NCBI RefSeq assembly: GCF_012932675.1
Contig: NZ_JAAIIF010000002.1
Location: forward strand, 62,001-126,000
Length of the DNA stretch: 64,000 bases
Source: Bifidobacterium erythrocebi
GTDB lineage: Bacteria > Actinomycetota > Actinomycetes > Actinomycetales > Bifidobacteriaceae
Reading direction: 5' to 3'
Of this stretch, positions 57,594-64,000 are shown piece after piece (positions within the stretch are counted from its first letter, which is position 1; each line of letters begins with the position of its first letter). Under the pieces are notes generated by a model. It was not told the origin of the DNA. It was given only the letters and a program-made list of their open reading frames with translations, and did no database searches. The position numbers were made by a program, and so were the translations under genes.

Positions 57594-58451
57594 ATGATTA
57601 GTAAAAAAATGCTCTTTACGCAACTGCGAAGAGGCCTGCTTAGCATTCGGTTTGCCATTGTCGTGGTGTTGTCGCTGTTCCTGGTCGGATTCCAATGGTG
57701 GACGATGCGGCATACGGGCTACAGGATTCAATGGCATGAGCCGACGTTTTTGGATGAAGTGCTGCTGTTCGCGCCTGATGGTAGCGGCACGACATTGTAT
57801 CTTTTTCTGTTTCCCTTTTTAGCCGCGTTGGTAGGTGGCAGCGTGCTTGCCGTGGAACGACGCAGCGGAAGGTTGTTGCTGCTTCAGGCTCGTTCTAGTT
57901 ATGGCGTTGTGGAGCGTACATCGTTGTGCTCCGGGTTCCTGCTCGGGGCTTTGGGAGGAGTGCTTCCGTATGTCATGAGCCTCGTGTTTTCGGCGGTCAG
58001 GAATCCCCACTTGACGTTTATCGACGGTGTGGAGAGTTCTGATATGGAAATTCGGAGTTTCCAATACATATTGGTGTCGTCGGAGTCATGGATATATCCG
58101 ATATATCGTCTGAACCAACCACTGTGCATTGTTGTTCTTGGATTGCTGGTGGCCGTTATTTCAGGATTGTTCACATGCATAGCAGTTGCGATTTCGCCGT
58201 TTGTGAAGCGTGGGCACGTTGAGGTGATGGTTCCGGTTGCTTTCATGCTGTTGTGGTGGATGCTCCCGGTTTATGTTCCGCACCTTCCATATACGGAAGA
58301 CGCCAATCCGATCCTTTACCTAGATGTCGATAGTTCCCGTCCTTGGGAAGCGAAAACCGCCAATCTCATAGGCATTGCGATAACGCTTGTGGCCCTTCCC
58401 GCGATAACCGCCGTGCTGTGCTGGCTGCAAAGGAGGTTCCATGACCGGTGA
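57594..58451 (+). CDS. ABC-2-like membrane protein, paralog 2 (module 2)
   Basis: A 285-residue permease-like protein, paralog of 55864-56730, with the same helices and the same end (AVLCWLQRRFHDR). It diverges most in the extracytoplasmic loops (for example VYVPHLPYTEDAN). ATG 57594 follows AGGAATTTGC. It overlaps the next gene by 11 bp, as paralog 1 does with its pseudogene. Confidence 0.85.
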   Translation: MISKKMLFTQLRRGLLSIRFAIVVVLSLFLVGFQWWTMRHTGYRIQWHEPTFLDEVLLFAPDGSGTTLYLFLFPFLAALVGGSVLAVERRSGRLLLLQARSSYGVVERTSLCSGFLLGALGGVLPYVMSLVFSAVRNPHLTFIDGVESSDMEIRSFQYILVSSESWIYPIYRLNQPLCIVVLGLLVAVISGLFTCIAVAISPFVKRGHVEVMVPVAFMLLWWMLPVYVPHLPYTEDANPILYLDVDSSRPWEAKTANLIGIAITLVALPAITAVLCWLQRRFHDR

Positions 58452-59133
58452 GCTGTTCACGCCGCTGAGGAGGCTGTCCCCCAACGCGAAGAGCATCATG
58501 TGCTTGGCCGGAATATGCGGCATGGCGTATCTCGTTTCGGTGTTGCAGCAACCTTTTTCCCTACTTGATCTGTACCAGGGGTGCATGGTGGAAGTGTCGG
58601 AACGTGTGGTTCTGCCCGCGAACCTCATACTGTTCTGCATGGGGTGTGCACGGTTCGGTGCCTTCGAACGGGTGCGGCGTAATCCCACTGACGAGTTTCG
58701 CTTGAACGCCCTATGGTCGGTGTTCGTATCGGTCGTCGTCTCTCTGATCGTCTGGTGCGTTTTCATCATCGCGAATGTGCTGAAGGAGAGTCTGAACGAC
58801 CCGCGGCAGTGGGTGCTATGCACGATTATGCTGGCGCAACTGTTCATGATGAACATGTCGGTGACATTGGCCGTCTGGCTGTTGATGAACATGGGTATGG
58901 ATTGGGGTCAGGTGCTGCCGCCGATCATCGTCGTCTTCATCATCGCCGACTTCTGTCTGAAGCCCATGGCCGGCGATCTGACCCGATACGCCTTCTACTT
59001 CTGGTATCCGATCAGCGATTCCTGGGTAACGGTGTTCGTGCGGCAGGTGTTGCCTTTCATCGGTTACTGCATGCTTATGGCCATGATGAACATGGCTGCT
59101 TTCCATCGCGCCGACAGATTGAGATTGACATGA
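58441..59133 (+). CDS. membrane subunit of the module-2 transporter
   Basis: A 230-residue protein with about six membrane helices (ANLILFCMGCARFGAF, VFVSVVVSLIVWCVFIIANV, LFMMNMSVTLAVWLLMNMG and others). No known motif. The overlap with both neighbours (11 bp before, ATGA after) implies translational coupling as one complex. A deleted copy is the pseudogene at 56720. Confidence 0.8.
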   Translation: MTGELFTPLRRLSPNAKSIMCLAGICGMAYLVSVLQQPFSLLDLYQGCMVEVSERVVLPANLILFCMGCARFGAFERVRRNPTDEFRLNALWSVFVSVVVSLIVWCVFIIANVLKESLNDPRQWVLCTIMLAQLFMMNMSVTLAVWLLMNMGMDWGQVLPPIIVVFIIADFCLKPMAGDLTRYAFYFWYPISDSWVTVFVRQVLPFIGYCMLMAMMNMAAFHRADRLRLT

Positions 59134-59789
59134 TGGTGTGGAAGAGGACTCTGCAGGTGCTGCGCGAAGGCAACGGTCTTCGTCTGATGCTTGTGCTCAT
59201 GTACGCGGTAATGACGTACCGTTTTTACACGAGCGGCCAGGATTGCAGGATTTTCATCGGCATGTTCCGCGCCCCCGAGTCATACATGCCGTCCGGATTG
59301 GAAAGCAACTTGTACGCCATCGGATTCATGGTGGTTGGCGTGGCGTTGATGCTCGAACGCCCTTCGGAATACCTCAGTATTCCCGAAACGATGGTGTACG
59401 TGCGCAGACCCCGAGGTCTACTGAGATTCCTTGGATATTGCGCGATAGTGGGGGCGTATTGCCTCGTCTATGCCGGCGTGCAGCTGGCTGTGGCTCTTCA
59501 CGTGGTGTACGCGTCCCCCAAACAGCTGATGATCGGTGCGGTATGCGCGGGCTGGACGTTGCTGGTGCTGGCATTGATCATCAACCTGGGCTACCTCGGT
59601 AGGAACCGCCCCTACGGTTATCTTGCGGCAATGGTGCTGTACATCGTGCCGTTGTCGTATATGCCGTTGATGCGCTGGCTGCTCGAATCGCCTCTGGGCG
59701 TACCGAATTGGAGCGTGGCATTGGGCGTTCTGACGGCGGCGCTGATCGTGGCGAATTATGCGCTGTTCGAGCGTCTGGAAATCATCTGA
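59130..59789 (+). CDS. membrane subunit of the module-2 transporter
   Basis: A 219-residue protein with about six membrane helices (LRLMLVLMYAVMTYRFY, SNLYAIGFMVVGVALML, GYCAIVGAYCLVYAGVQLAV and others). No recognised family motif. The ATG at 59130 overlaps the previous stop (ATGA). With the permease and the 58441 protein it would form the membrane part served by the ATPase 28 bp downstream. Confidence 0.78.
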   Translation: MMVWKRTLQVLREGNGLRLMLVLMYAVMTYRFYTSGQDCRIFIGMFRAPESYMPSGLESNLYAIGFMVVGVALMLERPSEYLSIPETMVYVRRPRGLLRFLGYCAIVGAYCLVYAGVQLAVALHVVYASPKQLMIGAVCAGWTLLVLALIINLGYLGRNRPYGYLAAMVLYIVPLSYMPLMRWLLESPLGVPNWSVALGVLTAALIVANYALFERLEII

Positions 59790-59817
59790 ATCATAGTCGT
59801 TTCGTAAGGAGAACATC

Positions 59818-60453
59818 ATGTATATCACCATCGATCACGCGTCGAAGACCATCAAGAACAAGCAGGTGCTGCGGGATGTCAGCGCCGGGTTCGAACGCGG
59901 AAGAATCTACGGCGTGGTGGGCCCGAACGGTTCGGGCAAGACCATGTTGCTGCGTGCGATCTGCGGGTTCATCCGGTTGGACGCGGGCACGGTGACCATG
60001 AACGGCGAGCCTGTCGTGTTCAATCGGAAGCTGCCGGACTCCGTGGGTGTGATCATTGAGAATCCGGGATTCGTGCTTTCGGAAACCGGCATGCAGAACC
60101 TGAAGTATTTGGCGGGCATCAATAAGGATTTCGATCAGGAGGAAACGGAACGGCTGCTGCGACTGTTCGATCTGCTGGATCATGCCGACGCCAAGGTGAA
60201 ATCGTATTCGCTGGGTATGCGGCAGAAGCTCGCCATCGTGCAAGCGCTGATGGAACACCAGCACCTCATCGTGCTGGACGAGCCGACGAACGGATTGGAT
60301 CAGGAATCCGTGGCGATGTTCCTTGAGGAAATGCGACGTCAACGGGATCGGGGCGCCACCGTCATCATCGCATCCCATCACTTCGATGAACTCAACCAGA
60401 TCGCCGATTATTGCTATACAATGCGTGACGGCGTTCTCCGCGCTGAGGACTGA
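59818..60453 (+). CDS. ABC transporter ATP-binding protein (module 2)
   Basis: A 211-residue ATPase. Walker A is GPNGSGKT, signature SLGMRQK (atypical for LSGGQ), Walker B LIVLDEPTNGLD, switch His in ASHHFDEL. It belongs to the CcmA/bacitracin-export type that pairs with ABC-2 permeases. GTAAGGAG precedes the ATG. Confidence 0.95.
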   Translation: MYITIDHASKTIKNKQVLRDVSAGFERGRIYGVVGPNGSGKTMLLRAICGFIRLDAGTVTMNGEPVVFNRKLPDSVGVIIENPGFVLSETGMQNLKYLAGINKDFDQEETERLLRLFDLLDHADAKVKSYSLGMRQKLAIVQALMEHQHLIVLDEPTNGLDQESVAMFLEEMRRQRDRGATVIIASHHFDELNQIADYCYTMRDGVLRAED

Positions 60454-60501
60454 ACCGCGGCTCGGGCCACGCTTGGGCAACAGGCCGAGCCGCAAACTGA
60501 A

Positions 60502-60534
60502 AAGGAGTCTTCCCGATACCCGGGAAGACTCCTT
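60502..60534 (+). terminator. terminator of module 2
   Basis: AAGGAGTCTTCCCG / CGGGAAGACTCCTT, perfect 14-bp stem, 5-nt loop, followed by CGCTAT. Confidence 0.85.
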
Positions 60535-60593
60535 CGCTATATTAGCCGAAATCCGCCGATTGGAATCCGCTGCGGAACGGCTAGGGCAACCGA

Positions 60594-61562
60594 TCAGTAC
60601 GCGGCGAGAATATCGACCACGAACACCAGCGTCGAATTCGCCGGAATCGAGCCGGTGGCCTTATTGCCATAACCCTTGTCCGGCGGAATCACCAGCAGCA
60701 CCTGGGAGCCGACGGTCTGGCCGATTAGGCCATCCTTCCAACCTTGGATGATCTGGCCGGAGGAGGAGACATCGGCATCGAAGGTGGTGTTCTTGTCCCA
60801 CGAGGAATCGAACTGCTTGCCGTCGGTCGTCCAACCGGTGTACTTCACCACCGCGGTCATGGAATTGGTGATCTTCGTGCCCTTGCCCTTGATGAGCGTT
60901 TGGGTGATCTGCTTATCGACCGAACCCTGGCCGTTCATATCGATGGAAGGCTTGCCGTCCTTCGCCAGCGTCACCTTCGGCAACAATGCCGGGATATCGG
61001 CGACCTTATCGCCTTCCGCACGGGTGAGGTCCTTCGACTTGGAGACGAGCGTGTAGACGAGAATGTAGGAGGTGTTCGCGGAATTGCTGTCGTTGATGCC
61101 GAATGCGATGGAAGTGTTGAGCTTCTGGCCGACCATCGCCTTGTATGGTTCGATCTGCTTGAGGTTCGAGTCGGACAGCAGGATCGAGCAGTCGGGGGTG
61201 TTCTTCTCCCAGGAGCTCATGAGTTCGGAGCCGTCCTTGACGTTCATGGCGATGCCTTGGGCGCAGACGCGGTCACCCTTCTGGATGGTGTCGCCGTTAC
61301 CCTTCTGCAGCACCGCGTAGGTGTTGTTCTGCACCGTCATGGGGGTCTTGAACGTGACCTTCGGTTTCTCCCCGAGCTTACCGGTGGCGGTGATTCCGGA
61401 GATCTGGTCCATGTTGACCGTCTGCTTGCTGGAATCCTTGGACGAGGAGTCCGACGAGGAAGATGAGCTATTGGAACAACCCGCAAGCGTGGCGCACATG
61501 GCCAGCGCGCATCCGGCCGCCAGAGCGGAGCGGAGCAGTGCGGTGATTTTCTGTGAATGCAT
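60594..61562 (-). CDS. FKBP-type peptidyl-prolyl isomerase lipoprotein
   Basis: A 322-residue lipoprotein. The lipobox is TLAGC (C at about residue 29), followed by a Ser/Asp linker (SNSSSSSSDSSS). The C-terminal FKBP domain (about 220-322) has the classic strands: VVKYTGWTTDGKQFDSS, IIQGWKDGLIGQTVGSQVLL, IPPDKGYGN and IPANSTLVFVVDILA. It would help fold secreted proteins at the membrane surface. TACAGT (minus, 61571-61576) lies 8 nt before ATG 61562, so the start is leaderless. Confidence 0.93.
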   Translation of the reverse strand: MHSQKITALLRSALAAGCALAMCATLAGCSNSSSSSSDSSSKDSSKQTVNMDQISGITATGKLGEKPKVTFKTPMTVQNNTYAVLQKGNGDTIQKGDRVCAQGIAMNVKDGSELMSSWEKNTPDCSILLSDSNLKQIEPYKAMVGQKLNTSIAFGINDSNSANTSYILVYTLVSKSKDLTRAEGDKVADIPALLPKVTLAKDGKPSIDMNGQGSVDKQITQTLIKGKGTKITNSMTAVVKYTGWTTDGKQFDSSWDKNTTFDADVSSSGQIIQGWKDGLIGQTVGSQVLLVIPPDKGYGNKATGSIPANSTLVFVVDILAAY

Positions 61563-61570
61563 GACAAACC

Positions 61571-61576
61571 ACTGTA
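61571..61576 (-). promoter_or_regulatory. -10-like hexamer, leaderless FKBP lipoprotein start
   Basis: TACAGT on the minus strand ends 8 nt before the ATG at 61562. Confidence 0.5.
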
Positions 61577-61629
61577 GCCGGAAACCTTGATTTTCCAGCA
61601 ATACCGCCCTTTGTTAGAATGGTGGGGTT

Positions 61630-63429
61630 ATGAGTTTTTTAAAGCGGACAAACGAATCCGAGGTCGAAACCATGGATAACGAGCCAAACGCTGAGAGAAA
61701 AGCACGCCGTCATGCGGTGCTGATGCGTGGTGTAGTGACGCCGATTCTCGGCCTGCTCGCCGTCGCGGCCATCGGACTTGGCATCATGAACGCCACCGAA
61801 TGGAAGCCCAGCCGCACGATTACGGCGCAGACGCAGATTTCCGGTAGCCGTTATGTCGTGACGGATCCCGGCGTTGCCGGTCTGGTGGACAGCGATGTGA
61901 CGGTGAAGGTGCTGTCGGGCGGATCGGGGAAGGTCTGCGTGGCCGAGACTTCCGCCAAGGACGCTGCGGGGTGGCTGTCCGGCGAACGGTATGTGCGCCT
62001 GACTGGGCTTGATACCTGGGAGACGCTTGGTACGGAGAAGGCCGGTTCGGCCGGTTCCGCGAGCACGAAGAGCGCCGATGCGGCGCAGGGCGACGCGGAT
62101 GGCGTCGACTTCAAGGATTCCGACATGTGGCATTCCGTGACCTGCGACGCGAAAAGCGTTGAGACGGAAAGCGATGTGAAGGACGATTCGACGGTGCTGC
62201 TCATCGATTTGGGTGAAAAGCAGGATGCGGATATCTCCTTTACCTGGACGCGTAAGACCCTGCCTGATTTCGCCACGCCGTTCTACTTTGTCGGCGGCCT
62301 GCTGGCGGTGGCTGCCGTGCTGACCGCTTCCGTATTCGCCATGCCGCCGCATCGCCGCCGCAAGCGTGTGGTGACGGGTACTGCCGGCCAGCTCGAAGAG
62401 CGTGCGCAGCAGACCGAGGAACATGCCGAGGAAGTGACCATTCGCGAAGCCTTGGCCGGCAGCGTGAGCAGCCTGATCGCCGCGTTCAAGCCGAGCAAGC
62501 GTGGCGGTCGCCGTCATGCCGCTTCCTCTTCCGCGGCCGGTGAGTCGTTTGAACAGCCGACCGTGATCGATCCGTCCGCACGCAATCTGGTGGCGGATGC
62601 CTCCGATGGCGCGCAGTACGATGACGAGTCCGTCGGCGAGGAGACCTCGGTCATTTCCCCCGATGAATTGCAGGCGTATTTCGCACGTTTGGCCCAGGAA
62701 TCCGGTGAATCCTTCGGCACTGAGACTGCCGGCGATAATGAGGCTGCTGATTCCGCTGATGTTGAGGTTGCCGATGCTGGTGCCGCGGATGAGTCGTTGG
62801 GCGAATCTGCGGACGAATCGGATGAACCTGCGGAATCCGAGGAGCCGGTCGGCTCCGATGAGACCGATGAAGCCGATGCTGCTGAAGCTAGTGGTGCTGA
62901 AGCCGACAGTGCCGATGATGCCGATGATTCTGCCGAATCCGGTGAATCTGACGAATCTGACGAAACTGACGAATCTGACGAATCTGACGAAACCGGCGAA
63001 ACCGATGAAACCGATGAAACCGTGGCAGAGACCGACAACGCGGAATCGGACGATGACGCCGACGACGAACAGGGCGATGCGGACGTTGATGCCGATGCCG
63101 ACGGTACGGATGATGAATCCGAAACCGATTCGGACGGCGAATCCGAGACCAACGGCGAATCCGAGACTGACAAGGAATCCGAGTCGAGCGATGAGCCTGA
63201 GTCGGACGAACCCGAATCAGACGAACCCGAACCTGAAACGGAACCGGAATCCGAACCCGAGCCGGACGACGAATCCGAAGATGCCGACGAATCGGACCAG
63301 CCTGAGCAGCCCGACGACCAGCCTGAGCAGTCCGACGAACAGCAGTCCGAACAATCCGACGATGAGACCGAAGACGGAACCGGCGAAGACGATACCGCCG
63401 CCGAGGAATCCGCCGAGGAGGAATCCTGA
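61630..63429 (+). CDS. two-helix membrane protein with extreme Asp/Glu-rich tail
   Basis: A 599-residue protein. A basic N-terminus (ERKARRH) precedes helix 1 (about 33-52), an extracytoplasmic domain (about 55-215), helix 2 (about 218-240) and PPHRRRKRV, so the tail is cytoplasmic. From about residue 340 the tail is nearly all Asp, Glu, Ser, Pro and Ala, with tandem ESDE/ETDE units ending EESAEEES. It is encoded by GAATCTGAC-type 9-mers (about 62940-63010). Function unknown. ATG 61630 follows GGTGGGG; TAGAAT lies 9 nt before, and ATG 61672 is an alternative. ATGA overlap with the next gene. Confidence 0.75.
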   Translation: MSFLKRTNESEVETMDNEPNAERKARRHAVLMRGVVTPILGLLAVAAIGLGIMNATEWKPSRTITAQTQISGSRYVVTDPGVAGLVDSDVTVKVLSGGSGKVCVAETSAKDAAGWLSGERYVRLTGLDTWETLGTEKAGSAGSASTKSADAAQGDADGVDFKDSDMWHSVTCDAKSVETESDVKDDSTVLLIDLGEKQDADISFTWTRKTLPDFATPFYFVGGLLAVAAVLTASVFAMPPHRRRKRVVTGTAGQLEERAQQTEEHAEEVTIREALAGSVSSLIAAFKPSKRGGRRHAASSSAAGESFEQPTVIDPSARNLVADASDGAQYDDESVGEETSVISPDELQAYFARLAQESGESFGTETAGDNEAADSADVEVADAGAADESLGESADESDEPAESEEPVGSDETDEADAAEASGAEADSADDADDSAESGESDESDETDESDESDETGETDETDETVAETDNAESDDDADDEQGDADVDADADGTDDESETDSDGESETNGESETDKESESSDEPESDEPESDEPEPETEPESEPEPDDESEDADESDQPEQPDDQPEQSDEQQSEQSDDETEDGTGEDDTAAEESAEEES

Positions 63430-64000
63430 TGAAGAAACACACCCTTACCAAGGTCGCGGCCCTGCTGGTCAGCGCCGGCATGCTGGTCTCCCTCGCGGCA
63501 TGCGAGGGCCAGGTGCCACAGGTGACGTCAAGCCAGTCGTCCGAAAAGACATCGCCCGACCTGACCACGGCGCAGGAGAAGAAGATCCGCAATAAGATCC
63601 TCGACGTGATCGACGCGGCCGACGCCGCCAAGAACCCCGCCGCACTGGCCGAACGCGTCACCGGACCGCAGCTCGACATACGAACCAGCGAGCTCACCAT
63701 CGCCAAGGCCACCGGCAAGATGCCGGCCAAGGCCACCATTCCGCGCAAGATCACCCAGACCGTCATCCCCGTCAACGACGGCTGGCCGCGCACCGTATTC
63801 ACCATCACGACCACAACCGACGACCAGCAGTCCAAGAGGCTGCTGGTACTGACCCAGGATTCCGCCCGTGACAACTACAAGCTGTGGGGCGTCGCGCGAC
63901 TGTTCCAAGGCGCGAAACTGCCGAAGTTCGAAGTGCCCAAACTGGGCAGCGAGATGGGCACCGCCAAAGACGCCAAGCTGGTGGCCACACCGGCCGAAGC
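63429..64000 (+). CDS. lipoprotein, partial (runs off the window)
   Basis: At least 190 residues, continuing past 64000. A signal peptide with lipobox LVSLAAC (C near residue 25) is followed by EGQVPQVTSSQSSEKTSPDL and a soluble domain with no motif I recognise. Its ATG overlaps the upstream stop (ATGA), so it is coexpressed with the acidic-tail membrane protein and may act with its extracytoplasmic part. Confidence 0.8.
   Translation, partial: MKKHTLTKVAALLVSAGMLVSLAACEGQVPQVTSSQSSEKTSPDLTTAQEKKIRNKILDVIDAADAAKNPAALAERVTGPQLDIRTSELTIAKATGKMPAKATIPRKITQTVIPVNDGWPRTVFTITTTTDDQQSKRLLVLTQDSARDNYKLWGVARLFQGAKLPKFEVPKLGSEMGTAKDAKLVATPAE

Overview
The window is a GC-rich, gene-dense actinobacterial chromosome segment. 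The best fit is Bifidobacterium: intact atpBEFHAGDC operon, gatCAB, Rho with a long Asp/Arg/Asn-rich insert, GlgE, NucS/EndoMS, a GlnR-like orphan regulator, the DUF2469 protein and many start codons without a Shine-Dalgarno site. The species cannot be fixed from this sequence alone.

Layout. 0-10.3 kb: ribosomal protein L9, a zinc-ribbon membrane protein, tRNA-Lys(CTT), an acetyltransferase, an aquaporin-type channel, a copper-type P-ATPase carrying both a cupredoxin and a YHS domain, rmuC, and a phosphoribosyltransferase-like/SpoU methyltransferase pair. 10.3-12.9 kb: two regular repeat arrays that bracket a single gene with a PD-(D/E)XK-like domain. 12.9-30.3 kb: core genes (gatCAB, two acetyltransferase/DUF genes, an FAD oxidoreductase, rho, chorismate mutase, valS, an extracellular solute-binding protein, nth, a GlnR-like regulator, a membrane protein). 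30.3-33.8 kb: mntP with a structured leader, a third repeat array, ppa, and a DUF4143 ATPase. 34.1-39.6 kb: a lactococcin-972-type bacteriocin module under a two-component system. 39.7-45.5 kb: glgE, a DnaA-box cluster, a sortase-anchored surface protein, initiator tRNA and metA. 45.5-53.8 kb: the F-ATPase operon and nucS. 53.8-60.5 kb: a second two-component/ABC/secreted-peptide module, partly duplicated, with one pseudogene. 60.5-64 kb: an FKBP lipoprotein, a membrane protein with an extremely acidic tail, and a lipoprotein running off the end.

The most unusual signal is a set of three arrays (7, 11 and 11 sites) plus one solitary site. All 30 sites contain CCA-N5-TGG. Within each array the sites recur every 51-53 bp (mean about 52.2 bp) whatever the orientation of the surrounding unit. 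That spacing is five turns of B-DNA, so every site would lie on the same helical face, as expected of a protein-binding array rather than a coding or CRISPR repeat. Two arrays flank the nuclease-like gene at 10731-11684.

Other notable structures are three perfect consensus DnaA boxes (plus two near matches) within about 100 bp far from any replication-origin gene, two related structured elements at the valS 3' end whose hairpins differ by compensatory changes, a nested inverted-repeat element before rmuC, and about eleven genes whose -10-like hexamer lies 6-8 nt before the start codon, pointing to leaderless mRNAs.

Functionally, the two peptide modules share one plan: a divergent NarL-type regulator/kinase pair facing a small secreted protein, membrane subunits and an ABC ATPase. 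They look like independently acquired, quorum- or stress-controlled bacteriocin or peptide export/immunity islands between core genes.
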